From contig JAEWMJ010000003.1 of assembly GCA_023393165.1 (NCBI GenBank), positions 1 through 21,467 of the forward strand: 21,467 bases of DNA, written 5' to 3'. Both the position numbers and the translations under genes were made by a program. Position 1 is the stretch's first letter. Each line of letters starts with the position of its first letter. Below, piece by piece: positions 13,726 through 21,467 of this stretch. Source of the stretch: Bacillota bacterium (GTDB lineage: Bacteria; Bacillota; Clostridia; Christensenellales; Christensenellaceae). The notes beneath the pieces were generated by a model. It searched no databases and had not been told where the DNA came from. It saw nothing but the letters and a program-made list of their open reading frames with translations.

Positions 13726-15973
13726 TCTTTTTCACCTTCCTGTATTTCAAAATTACAATGACCAGCGCAATCACCACGATCAGGCCGAATGCGCCCACAA
13801 TAATTATGAGCTGCCTCAAATCGGCTCTGGCTGCAAAAGTGTCCGCGAAAGAGAGTTCCTTGCTGTTATCGTCCTTAAATCCGAAACAGTAAACATCATC
13901 GCTGTCGGCGATATATCCGTCCCCATAGACTTCCCAGAGTTTTTCCACGGTGGAAAGATAATCCGCGGCCCGGAGCATTCCCTCGTCCGTCACGCCGCTT
14001 AAAACCATGATGGCCTTCCTGTTTGTGGAATAAGGCGAATATATCAATTGAGCGGTGCCCAGCCGGGCGCTGTACTGCGGATCGATCGCCTTCTTTTCAT
14101 TGGAATTAATAGCGGAGCCGTCCTCATTGAACTGGAAGAACAGGCTACCGTTCAGTTTCTGAATGGCAGCGTTCCTGCTTTCACTGCCTACCATGATGAC
14201 GTTATAGTCTTCAAGCTTATCGGCTTCCTGCGCGCGCAGCACCGTAAGGTTTCCCCTGTTTCCCGTCATATATCTTCCCATTGTCTTGAACAGCGAAGAC
14301 ACGGCCTGTAAATCCGCGCTGCTTGGCGCGTCCGGGATCACAAGCGCCACATTGTTGAACGCGCCGTCCCAGATAAAAGGCGCGGGATAGCTGTCAAACA
14401 GCAGGTAGGGATTGTCAATCGAATTGAGTTTGATCATGCTGGTATTGGATACGTAACCCCACGGCGTCTCGGTAGCGCGCGGCGTGCATACCAGGTCCTT
14501 GATTTCCAGATCAAAGGAAACGGTCAGGGTAAAACTGCCTGAAACGTTGAGATCGGTCGGGATCTGCAGGGTTACGGTGTCCCCGTTTGCCAGGTCCCTG
14601 GCAAGTTTTTTGCTCCCAACGGGCTTATCGTTGACATATACCGTTACCAGGGAACGGTCGAAATCCAGATTTTCCGAATACCTTATATCCAGAGAAACTT
14701 CGCTTCCGCTTGAAATCAGCCTGTTTTCCGGATACCGGATGTAAAAATCAGCGCTCTGCCTGAACGCGCCTTTCACATAGGTTCCCGCGTCCGTTACGGT
14801 CTGATAATCGGAAACCGGATCGTCCGGCGTATCCACATTATATCCGGCCTGAACGGGTTTGCTGGTGAAATCGAGCTGCGCCATCCTGTCTTTGTTGGCA
14901 ATGAGCCTGGCTGCGCATACCAGCGCTTCCGTATTGTCCCCGGTAACCAGGAGTATATTCTGATCGCCTTTTTTTACAAGCGCAATCAGCGCGCCCTCCG
15001 CAGCCTGGCTGATCTGGTCCTGCGTCAGAAGGCTCTTCAGATCGGAAGGCAGATTGCCGAGCCTGGATACATAAAGGATATTTTTTTGATCAAGGCCGGT
15101 TCCATCCGAAGCCGCATACCCGATCCGGTCGTAGTACATTGTCGCGTTTGCCGACAGCCCGGAGAGTACGGTCAGCGACACCTGTATCTCGGAATTCTCC
15201 GCGCTGCCGCTTACCGCAAGCATGCTGTCATTGTATTCCAGAGAGTCGATGGAGGTAAAATGATTGCAGAAATCCGCAATGGTGTTCATCGTATCGAGAG
15301 GAGTATAGGATATTTCAAATGAAGATTCCTTGTAAAGGTTGATCCAGTTGCGGCCCGACATATCATCAATGCACAGCCCGTTGTAGCACCAATCCGGATC
15401 TTCGACCTCGGATTTGATATAGCTCTGGATCAGCAGGGTGTTTGATCCCCGGATGATCTTATCCGCAGGCAGGTTCACCGTCAGCGTCTGCTTTTCGCCG
15501 TTTTTCGGATCGATCTTCTGGGTATAGAAATTTTCCCCGTTAAGCGACAGGGTCAGCGTGGAGAAATCCTTCCAGGCAATCTGCGTAACGCTGAAACTCA
15601 GGTTCAATACGGCGCCGTTCACCTGCCAGTTCCCGACGTCGAAAGATTCGCTTGCGGAAGCGGGGATGCCTGTCAGCGAATAGTCCTTGGAAAAATTTTG
15701 CTCATGCACAAGTCCCTGCCCGGACGCGGTATTCAAATCCAGGGCCGTTTCCGCTGGTTTTTCGGAGGGGACCGCCTGGGTTTCCTCAGGCGCTCCGGAA
15801 GCTGCGGGAGATTCCACCGCCTCCGGGTTTGAAGCGGAAGCGGACGCCGTTGCCGAGGGCGACGCGGACGCAGGGGCCGCCAGAGCCGAACCCGCGAGGC
15901 AATACAGGCATAGGATTGCAGCCAACACTCCCGTCCAGATTTTTTTGTTTTTGATTATTTTCTTATCCTTCAT
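13712..15973 (-). CDS. BcsB-like exported polysaccharide synthesis subunit (PssD-like)
   Basis: A 753-residue protein with a signal peptide ending near ALAAPAS, an Ala/Ser/Pro/Glu-rich low-complexity stretch (about 34-80), a large extracytoplasmic region and one C-terminal TM helix (RQLIIIVGAFGLIVVIALVI) followed by a basic tail. The body fits BcsB (PF03170): beta-rich carbohydrate-binding-like modules such as VNGAVLNLSFSVTQ and FDRSLVTVYVNDKPVGSKKL, and alternating alpha/beta segments such as NNVALVIPDAPSS. BcsB anchors to the synthase and guides the nascent glycan. The start ATG 15973 follows GGAGG by 7 bases, 38 bases after the glycosyltransferase stop. The repeated Ala-Ser stretch is probably a flexible wall-spanning linker. 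Confidence 0.8.
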   Translation of the reverse strand: MKDKKIIKNKKIWTGVLAAILCLYCLAGSALAAPASASPSATASASASNPEAVESPAASGAPEETQAVPSEKPAETALDLNTASGQGLVHEQNFSKDYSLTGIPASASESFDVGNWQVNGAVLNLSFSVTQIAWKDFSTLTLSLNGENFYTQKIDPKNGEKQTLTVNLPADKIIRGSNTLLIQSYIKSEVEDPDWCYNGLCIDDMSGRNWINLYKESSFEISYTPLDTMNTIADFCNHFTSIDSLEYNDSMLAVSGSAENSEIQVSLTVLSGLSANATMYYDRIGYAASDGTGLDQKNILYVSRLGNLPSDLKSLLTQDQISQAAEGALIALVKKGDQNILLVTGDNTEALVCAARLIANKDRMAQLDFTSKPVQAGYNVDTPDDPVSDYQTVTDAGTYVKGAFRQSADFYIRYPENRLISSGSEVSLDIRYSENLDFDRSLVTVYVNDKPVGSKKLARDLANGDTVTLQIPTDLNVSGSFTLTVSFDLEIKDLVCTPRATETPWGYVSNTSMIKLNSIDNPYLLFDSYPAPFIWDGAFNNVALVIPDAPSSADLQAVSSLFKTMGRYMTGNRGNLTVLRAQEADKLEDYNVIMVGSESRNAAIQKLNGSLFFQFNEDGSAINSNEKKAIDPQYSARLGTAQLIYSPYSTNRKAIMVLSGVTDEGMLRAADYLSTVEKLWEVYGDGYIADSDDVYCFGFKDDNSKELSFADTFAARADLRQLIIIVGAFGLIVVIALVIVILKYRKVKKIDKK

Positions 15974-16011
15974 ATCCTATCCTCCAGTATAACGCTCAAG
16001 TTTACCGAAAA

Positions 16012-17262
16012 CTAAAAACGCTCGGTTTTATACCACTTGTTTCCTCTTTTAAAAACAACATCTATCAAAAAGACGACAATCCCGTAAAAAGCGACCGCCA
16101 TCCACATCTTGCAGTAAGTGACATACATAAAGATAATAATGAATACGTTTGAAAGGCGCATTTCGCCTTTTTCCGTAATCAGGGAAATAAAGGTGCTGAG
16201 TACAAAAAGCGAAAACGCCATCAGCCACAGCAGGTTGCTGAATTCCGCAATGGAACTGTGCGCCCAGTCAAAAAGATTGAATATCAGTACGGTATCCGAA
16301 ATAATCAGCGAGGCCAGCAAGAGGAAATAAATCCCGATCGAGTAAAGGATGTCAAAACGCACCTTTTTGGCCTTTTTGGAAAAAAGCAGCGGCAGATTTT
16401 TAAAGATGACGTATACATTGCCTTTCACCCAGCGGGTCCGCTGTTTAAACCAAACCTTCAGCGTCTGCGGTTCCTGTTCCCATGTCACGGCTTTCGGATA
16501 GAATTTGATCAGATATCCCATCATGTAAATACGGTAGCTGATTTCGGTATCTTCGGCAATGGCCCGTACATCCCATCCTCCTATCTCCCTGATGATGGAA
16601 GTCCGGACGATATAGTTTGTTCCGGGTATCGTGCACAATTTAAACAGCTGCCACCTGCCCGCCTGGGACATCCACTGGAAAAACAGCGTTTCAATATTGA
16701 TAAATCTTGTCAGGATGTTCGTTTCCTTGTTGCGCGTACGGAACTTGCCGATCACAGCCCCAAGCTGCGGATCCGCGTCAATCTCGCTGGCCAGATACAG
16801 CAGCGCGTTTTTTTCGGGCGTGTTATCCGCGTCGTATACCATCAGATATTCGCTGTCGCTGCAATGCTCAAGGCCGATATTAAGGGCATTGGATTTTCCT
16901 TTGCCGCCTCCCCTGGTCCGGTTGTTCACAATCGTAAGCCTTCTGTCCGGATTTTTGCGTTTGATTTCTTCCAGGACCTCGGCGCTGTTATCCGTGGAAT
17001 TATCGTTTATCACAATGATTTCATACTTCTCGGGAGGGTAATTGAATGCAAGCAGGGAATTTACCGTCCGCCCTATGACCTTGCCTTCGTTATGCGCAGG
17101 CACCAGTATGGAAACGGTCGGATAGCGCGACGTGATCCGGGGTTTTTCTTTTTCAATTTTGGTATAATACCTGTAACCCGCGCAGAGCAATATCACGTTG
17201 ATCAGCAGAAGTATCCATATGCACAAAATCGCCCCGATAATGAGCGCGTCCAGCGTAGGCAT
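16012..17262 (-). CDS. Processive family-2 glycosyltransferase, polysaccharide synthase (PssC-like)
   Basis: A 416-residue membrane GT2. An N-terminal TM (about 8-30) is followed by the GT-A domain: VSILVPAHNE, Asp87 in NDNST, DAD at 144-146, EDT at 237-239 and QRTRW at 274-278, the full D,DxD,D,Q(Q/R)xRW set of processive synthases such as BcsA, PgaC and HasA. Three further TM helices follow. There is no PilZ domain, so it cannot bind c-di-GMP as BcsA does; control probably comes through the degenerate GGDEF protein. Its ATG overlaps the previous stop as TGATG. Context suggests a Listeria-Pss-type ManNAc polymer rather than cellulose, but the motifs alone do not fix the sugar. Confidence 0.9.
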   Translation of the reverse strand: MPTLDALIIGAILCIWILLLINVILLCAGYRYYTKIEKEKPRITSRYPTVSILVPAHNEGKVIGRTVNSLLAFNYPPEKYEIIVINDNSTDNSAEVLEEIKRKNPDRRLTIVNNRTRGGGKGKSNALNIGLEHCSDSEYLMVYDADNTPEKNALLYLASEIDADPQLGAVIGKFRTRNKETNILTRFINIETLFFQWMSQAGRWQLFKLCTIPGTNYIVRTSIIREIGGWDVRAIAEDTEISYRIYMMGYLIKFYPKAVTWEQEPQTLKVWFKQRTRWVKGNVYVIFKNLPLLFSKKAKKVRFDILYSIGIYFLLLASLIISDTVLIFNLFDWAHSSIAEFSNLLWLMAFSLFVLSTFISLITEKGEMRLSNVFIIIFMYVTYCKMWMAVAFYGIVVFLIDVVFKRGNKWYKTERF

Positions 17263-18545
17263 CAGGAACCACCCCTCTTCCGTAAAAATTTCTTTCTGTA
17301 AAGATGCCGCCCAAGCACGAACAATACGGCCAGAACCACAATGCTCCCGCCTACCACAACGATCAGCAGGTTGTTTCCAACGGTAAAGAACTCCCGGTAG
17401 GTTTGCTCTTCTTCCTTAACATACTGGTACGCCTGATCGTACGGCGTTTCATTATACAGGGGGCTTTCATCCGTATAATTGCGTTTATAGTCCGAAACGG
17501 TCAGCCACGCCCGGTTTAGTCCGGCCACCATATCGGCAATGCCCTGATCGTCTTTTGGCAGGCCGTATACGACCATTGCATTCATATTAAGCCCGGCGAA
17601 CTGCTTAGTGGGAGAGGATGTATTTTCTATAAAGGAAAAATCTACCGGATAAGGTCCGGGCGAAAGTTCGTACAAATTGACCTTTTCGTCCAAAAGCGCT
17701 TTTTTTGCTTTATCCGTCATTTCATCCAGGGGAACTTTTTCTTCCATATCCGGCTGCACGATCGCGTCATGCAGCACAATGCTGCCCCCGCGGGACTGCA
17801 CATACCGCAGCAGCTGCGCCCAGCGTTTGAACGCCGGATAATCCGTATTGTCATACACCGGCATCACCCTCACAATAAAGGGAAAACCGTTTTCGCATAA
17901 CGCATCGGCTGTTTTCTTGAATAAATCAAGATCGGAGAACGCATAAACTTCATCGATCATGACATACAATTGGGGCGTGCCCTGCCACCCAAAAAACTTT
18001 TGCATCACGCCGCCCAGGCCGTCCAGGCTGATATCCCCCCTGTTGAAATACGGAACCGTCCAGATTTTGCCCTCCCTTTTGGCAAACGGATATTGATTCC
18101 CGAAACTGTCCGTAACGGAGCCAAAGGACTCATCCCCCGGCGAAGTCAGCACCGCCATTTTTCCGCCCACTGAAACCTTCTGCCGCAGGCCGCCTAAATC
18201 GAAATTCACAAGTCCGGCGTTAATTTCTGAAACACCGTTTTGGGTAAAACTTCCTCCTATGCAAATCAAAGGCTTTCCGGTTTTGGACGCTTCGTCCAGA
18301 TATCCTGAATTGAGCAGAATCACATAGCTGTAATCATCCAGCGCGCCCGCGTAAAGCCAATCCGTATGCAGCGCGTCCACTGTTTTGCCAAAGCTTTCCG
18401 CCAAACTTTTAATCGCGTCAAGACCGGTTTCCTGGTTGTAAACAATAACGGTATCGGCTTTTTCTTCCGATTCCTTTGCAAACGCAGCGCCGGGCAGAGG
18501 CCATATGGCAATCAAAACCAATAAAACGGCGAGCATTCTCTTCAT
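17262..18545 (-). CDS. DUF2334/polysaccharide-deacetylase-like membrane-anchored protein (PssB-like)
   Basis: A 427-residue protein with a cleavable-looking signal peptide (cut near AFAKE), an extracytoplasmic domain and a C-terminal TM helix (about 390-412) with a basic tail. The middle segment LYVMIDEVYAFSDLDLFKKT followed by FIVRVMPVYDN matches DUF2334, a family related to polysaccharide deacetylases. The family's usual metal-binding Asp-Asp pair appears here as IDEVY, so activity is uncertain. The start ATG 18545 overlaps the upstream stop as ATGA, and its stop overlaps the glycosyltransferase start by one base, so all three genes are coupled. By position it corresponds to Listeria PssB. 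It may modify or hold the exported polymer. Confidence 0.75.
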   Translation of the reverse strand: MKRMLAVLLVLIAIWPLPGAAFAKESEEKADTVIVYNQETGLDAIKSLAESFGKTVDALHTDWLYAGALDDYSYVILLNSGYLDEASKTGKPLICIGGSFTQNGVSEINAGLVNFDLGGLRQKVSVGGKMAVLTSPGDESFGSVTDSFGNQYPFAKREGKIWTVPYFNRGDISLDGLGGVMQKFFGWQGTPQLYVMIDEVYAFSDLDLFKKTADALCENGFPFIVRVMPVYDNTDYPAFKRWAQLLRYVQSRGGSIVLHDAIVQPDMEEKVPLDEMTDKAKKALLDEKVNLYELSPGPYPVDFSFIENTSSPTKQFAGLNMNAMVVYGLPKDDQGIADMVAGLNRAWLTVSDYKRNYTDESPLYNETPYDQAYQYVKEEEQTYREFFTVGNNLLIVVVGGSIVVLAVLFVLGRHLYRKKFLRKRGGS

Positions 18546-21226
18546 GACGGATCACCTGCCCTGAAAGCCAGCAAGGCCATAAGATTGTCAAACGAATACG
18601 CGCTGTTTGTGGCGGCGTCGGCGAAACCTCCGGAAACCCCGCTGTTCTGATCGGTCACCATAAACCTTTTCATTTGCCCGATGCTCTTTTGATATAGTTC
18701 GTCATCCGAAACCGCTTTGCCGATAAGCGCCGCTATCGCGTAAAGCGCGGTGGACTCCACACTGCCGCGCGGCTGCCCCGAAACGCTGTACGCTCCGTAT
18801 AATTTCCCTGCGGAGACCAAACCTTTGATGTACTGAACCGTTTCCGCCGGACATTCGCCGGCTTGGGCAAGATGCAGCGCGCTCAGCATGGACTGCACCA
18901 TGTTGACGTCCTGCCCGGAATCGTATCCGGCGTCCTTGTAGGAATATTCGTTATAAAACATCGGGAACTCTTTGCTGATAAATCCGTTTTTCAATATCGG
19001 ATCCATGTTTTGGGCGACCTGCCGGTAGGAACCGTTCAGCTCCGCCAGTTGATTCAACGTCTGCAAGTCGATATAGCAGAGCGTTACCGAATCGTTTGTG
19101 GTTTTGTAATCCGAATCGTAAACGCCGTATAGAAAACCGTCTTTGACATTGGTATTGTAAAACCGCTCGGCCAGCGCCCCGGCCCGGCCGGTATATTCCG
19201 CGTTGTCAAAACTTTCCCCCGCGGCAAGAAGCGCGCTTATGATCCTCAGATCGTCCAGCGCCGCGTTCATGTTATATTGATGTTTTCCGGACGGATCGTA
19301 GCGGTAGCTGAACAAGAAACCGTTGTCCAGTTTGTCCCGTGTAAAGGAAAACGCCTGCCCGAAAGCAGCCTCGTCCTTTTTTTGCGCGGCATACAGCATA
19401 TAAAGGCCCTGGGACTCGCTCAGCACTTCTCCGCCCGTAGCGTAACCGGCCTTAAAATCCTGATCGAGATAATTTGTCCTGATACCGCCGTTCTCCATCA
19501 GTTTTTGCTGGACGAACCGGAATGTTTTTTCTTCTTCCGATTGAACTGCCGGAAAGGATTCTTGAACCTCTCCTACATCCTGCCCGGTCTTGTTCGCAGG
19601 CGCGCCGCTTTTCTCCGCTGCCTGGGTTTTTCCGCTTTGATCCCCGGCGGAGCAGCCGGCGGTCATCAGCACGCCAGTCAGCGCCAGGCAAATAAACGCC
19701 GTTGTTTTGCGCCTGTAGCGTCTTTTGGTACGGCGGTTTCCATACCTGATCCTTCTTTCCTCGGGATATTCGGTATAATATCCCGCCTCCGTTTGTTCCG
19801 CCTGCACCGCGTCTTTCTTTTTGCCCCTGAATGCAAAGCCGATCAGCCACGACATGCCGATCACATTGATGTAATCAAACATCAGCGTATATAAAAATAC
19901 ATGTTTGGCAAAATCCGCGTCCCCGTCCCCCACAATGGAAACGATTATCTGCGAAAGGCCTATCAGGATGCAGAGGATAATGACCAGCATCTGGTACCGG
20001 TTGCGAAGTCCCAGCAGAATGGCGCCCAGACACCACATGATCAAAAAGCCGATGGTCTTTGGCGTGATATTCTGTTTCAGGGTGCTGTAAAACACAAAGA
20101 AGCCGGTCTTTGCCCCGTATTCCATTCCGGCTTCCATCTCGTAATTCCCGATCATTTCCGGGCGGGTCAGATACAGATTCCGGGAAGCGTAATCCATCAT
20201 GGTATACAACTGATCCGGATTCTTTAAATAAAACATGGCGACGTCCAGGTAACTGAACTTGTCATAAAAATTTGTGGTCATCGTTTCATCGTCGTATTTG
20301 ATCTCCGGATACCGGTCAAAAGTGGTCGTACCGTTCAGCAGGGCGTACTGCCTGTTTATCAGAAACTGCTTAAGAGCTTCCTCGGGATCTTCGGCGGACA
20401 GCATGGTTCCCCTTGTCATGGTCTGGTATTTATTGATATCCACGAACTTTTGCGGGATCAGAACATATACCGCAATACCTGAAACAGCAAGCGCCCCGGC
20501 GATGATAAGCGCAGTGGTCCGAAACCTTTTCAATTGCGTCCTGAACGCGATAAAGATGCATAACACCGCCAAAACGACGCCCAAGGGTGCATTCTGCTGT
20601 TTAGCAAAGATAAGCAGGAGCGCGCTCAAGGCAAAAAGGACCAGCAGAAAATAAGGATTGTATTTGCGCCTTTGTCCCAGAAGCAGAGCGCTCGATATGC
20701 AGATCATAAACGATATGTAAACCGTGGCCTCCTGATAAAAGGAGTTGAAATACGCGCCGTACGCAAGATCGGCAAATACCAGGACGACCAGGGCTGCGAT
20801 CAGATAACCCGCCACTGCTTTTTTATTGAACGTGAGATAGTCCACAAACAGAAAAACGCCCAACGCTAGGCATAAAATCTGAAGGCCCGCCAGATACCGG
20901 ACGTCGAACACGTAATCATGCGTAAAAAAGGTGTCTATTGCCACAGCGGCTTTGATGAAAAGGTTCTGCGAGGTGGTGATGCCGCCCGCCGTAGCGTCGT
21001 TGTAATATTGGCGTATCCCATATTCGTTATCAAAATATCCGAAATGCTGTATGCCGCCGTCCTGCTCGAAGGAATATAAATCGTTGGCCGTGAGGACCCT
21101 GAAAAAGTCTCCGTTATCGGCCATGCCTATGGAAAGGATAATCAATGCAAAAGTTAAAATCAATACAACAGCAAGGCTCGCTATAAATGCCGGCTTTTTT
21201 AAAAAATTAAGAACTTTAACCAACAA
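18542..21226 (-). CDS. Fusion of polytopic membrane protein (PssA-like) and GH8-like glycoside hydrolase (PssZ-like)
   Basis: An 894-residue protein in two parts. Residues 1-470 hold about 10 TM helices and an extracytoplasmic-looking DNGDFFR (37-43), of the kind seen in membrane glycosyltransferases; exact family not recognised. Residues 490-525 look like a complete lipoprotein signal: a very basic stretch (RRTKRRYRRK), a hydrophobic core, and TAGC with Cys525. After a linker, residues 565-894 resemble GH8, with SESQG (Glu604) and LDDLRIISALL (Asp658/659) at about the spacing of the GH8 catalytic acid and Asp. In Listeria the PssZ hydrolase is encoded separately. There is no in-frame internal start with a ribosome binding site, so a real fusion is likely. 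TTG start at 21226 after AGGAG. Confidence 0.8.
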   Translation of the reverse strand: MLVKVLNFLKKPAFIASLAVVLILTFALIILSIGMADNGDFFRVLTANDLYSFEQDGGIQHFGYFDNEYGIRQYYNDATAGGITTSQNLFIKAAVAIDTFFTHDYVFDVRYLAGLQILCLALGVFLFVDYLTFNKKAVAGYLIAALVVLVFADLAYGAYFNSFYQEATVYISFMICISSALLLGQRRKYNPYFLLVLFALSALLLIFAKQQNAPLGVVLAVLCIFIAFRTQLKRFRTTALIIAGALAVSGIAVYVLIPQKFVDINKYQTMTRGTMLSAEDPEEALKQFLINRQYALLNGTTTFDRYPEIKYDDETMTTNFYDKFSYLDVAMFYLKNPDQLYTMMDYASRNLYLTRPEMIGNYEMEAGMEYGAKTGFFVFYSTLKQNITPKTIGFLIMWCLGAILLGLRNRYQMLVIILCILIGLSQIIVSIVGDGDADFAKHVFLYTLMFDYINVIGMSWLIGFAFRGKKKDAVQAEQTEAGYYTEYPEERRIRYGNRRTKRRYRRKTTAFICLALTGVLMTAGCSAGDQSGKTQAAEKSGAPANKTGQDVGEVQESFPAVQSEEEKTFRFVQQKLMENGGIRTNYLDQDFKAGYATGGEVLSESQGLYMLYAAQKKDEAAFGQAFSFTRDKLDNGFLFSYRYDPSGKHQYNMNAALDDLRIISALLAAGESFDNAEYTGRAGALAERFYNTNVKDGFLYGVYDSDYKTTNDSVTLCYIDLQTLNQLAELNGSYRQVAQNMDPILKNGFISKEFPMFYNEYSYKDAGYDSGQDVNMVQSMLSALHLAQAGECPAETVQYIKGLVSAGKLYGAYSVSGQPRGSVESTALYAIAALIGKAVSDDELYQKSIGQMKRFMVTDQNSGVSGGFADAATNSAYSFDNLMALLAFRAGDPS

Positions 21227-21267
21227 TTGTTTCTCCTATTCACATTTAAGAATCAAGCCTCTGTTGT

Positions 21268-21284
21268 TTGACATAATTCGACAA
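21268..21284. promoter_or_regulatory. Imperfect dyad at the exopolysaccharide operon transcription start
   Basis: TTGACATAATTCGACAA is an interrupted palindrome (TTGnC and GnCAA outer arms) lying over the predicted start site, a typical repressor-operator position. No repressor gene is in the window. Confidence 0.3.
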
Positions 21285-21289
21285 AATAT

Positions 21290-21317
21290 ATTATATCAGA
21301 AAATTTTTATATTTCAA
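21290..21317 (-). promoter_or_regulatory. Strong promoter of the exopolysaccharide operon
   Basis: On the minus strand TTGAAA (21312-21317, 5 of 6) and TATAAT (21290-21295, perfect) are 16 bases apart. TG one base before the -10 makes an extended -10. Transcription would start near 21283, giving a leader of about 57 bases to the TTG start, too short for a c-di-GMP riboswitch. Confidence 0.75.
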
Positions 21318-21349
21318 TATTTTCCCTGTTATTACGGTAAAAAAATCAT

Positions 21350-21372
21350 AACTGCGCGTTCAACGCGCAGTT
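21350..21372 (-). terminator. Hairpin upstream of the exopolysaccharide promoter, possible terminator of an outside gene
   Basis: A perfect 10-bp stem (AACTGCGCGT / ACGCGCAGTT) with a 3-nt loop. On the minus strand it is followed by ATGATTTTTTT, so it may end transcription of a gene beyond the right edge before the exopolysaccharide promoter begins. Confidence 0.5.
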
Positions 21373-21379
21373 TGCACCA

Positions 21380-21467
21380 ACCCTGTAAGGGTATATCGCT
21401 ATCACAGCACCTTAAGGTGCTTGAAACCGACTTCTGTGCTGTTTACCGGGCTGCCCCTAACAGGGGC
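21380..21467. repeat. Row of short palindromes at the right edge
   Basis: Three short inverted repeats follow one another: ACCCT-GTA-AGGGT (21380-21392), the perfect palindrome AGCACCTTAAGGTGCT (21407-21422) and GCCCCT-AAC-AGGGGC (21453-21467). An outer pair, ACAGCAC (21404-21410) and GTGCTGT (21436-21442), encloses the middle one. The 12-bp sequence shared with 14-25 lies between the second and third. No coding frame is supported. It looks like a modular intergenic repeat cut by the window edge. Confidence 0.55.

Noticed and set aside
13712..17262. Cellulose synthase operon as the primary call
   Set aside because: BcsA/BcsB similarity is real, but the DUF2334 and degenerate-GGDEF partners and the missing PilZ fit Pss better. 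Cellulose is not excluded.
19452..19850. A separate hydrolase gene starting inside the fusion
   Set aside because: The only ATG near the junction is out of frame, and no in-frame ATG, GTG or TTG with a ribosome binding site occurs there.
21227..21283. A c-di-GMP riboswitch upstream of the polymer operon
   Set aside because: The leader is only about 57 bases and shows neither a GEMM-type core nor room for one.
14..21438. The inverted 12-mers as ends of a large composite transposon
   Set aside because: There is no transposase or target duplication, and the match is short and accompanied by repeat-like palindromes.
21380..21467. CRISPR array
   Set aside because: The palindromes differ in sequence and spacing, with no identical direct repeats.

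Overview
The window looks like chromosomal DNA from an anaerobic Gram-positive bacterium of the Clostridia type, with roughly mid-range GC. The evidence is the strong AGGAGG-type ribosome binding sites, frequent TTG starts, YesM/YesN-type two-component proteins, lipoprotein-type binding proteins, a CUT2-type sugar transporter and clostridial-style GalK/GalT. A species cannot be read from it. All fourteen protein genes and the one gene remnant lie on the minus strand, so transcription runs from high to low coordinates. I see no rRNA, tRNA, CRISPR array or transposase.

Region A (21226 down to 12871) is a five-gene exopolysaccharide operon behind a strong promoter at about 21290-21317. The genes are tightly packed, and three of the four junctions overlap. 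In order they encode a polytopic membrane protein fused to a GH8-like glycoside hydrolase, a DUF2334/deacetylase-like membrane-anchored protein, a processive family-2 glycosyltransferase without PilZ, a BcsB-like exported protein, and a membrane protein with a degenerate GGDEF domain that keeps an RxxD inhibitory site. The content and order match the Listeria monocytogenes Pss system (PssA-E plus the PssZ hydrolase). There, the degenerate GGDEF protein PssE is the c-di-GMP receptor and the polymer is N-acetylmannosamine with galactose branches.

Region B (12881 to 10364) begins with a short remnant of a UDP-GlcNAc 2-epimerase gene (wecB/mnaA, the source of UDP-ManNAc). It is followed by galK and galT with their own promoter, which together can make UDP-galactose. 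Both fit the precursor needs of a Pss-type polymer, so Regions A and B may have been one functional locus.

Region C (10363 to 9895) is a non-coding, palindrome-rich stretch that probably carries a dispersed repeat, followed by an AT-rich promoter region.

Region D (9894 to 177) is an uptake and regulation module. A YesN-type response regulator, a YesM-type dCache histidine kinase (TTG start) and a sugar-binding-like lipoprotein form an overlapping three-gene sensory unit. Next come a CUT2 ABC transporter (binding lipoprotein, single-domain ATPase, permease) and two uroporphyrinogen-decarboxylase-superfamily proteins, the second apparently starting at CTG. A terminator at about 123-156 closes the module. 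The likely logic is that the lipoprotein and kinase sense a small solute, the regulator activates the transporter, and the UroD-like pair processes the imported compound, possibly by methyl transfer. The substrate is unknown.

Both window edges carry short palindromes and share a 12-bp inverted sequence, which suggests dispersed intergenic repeats.
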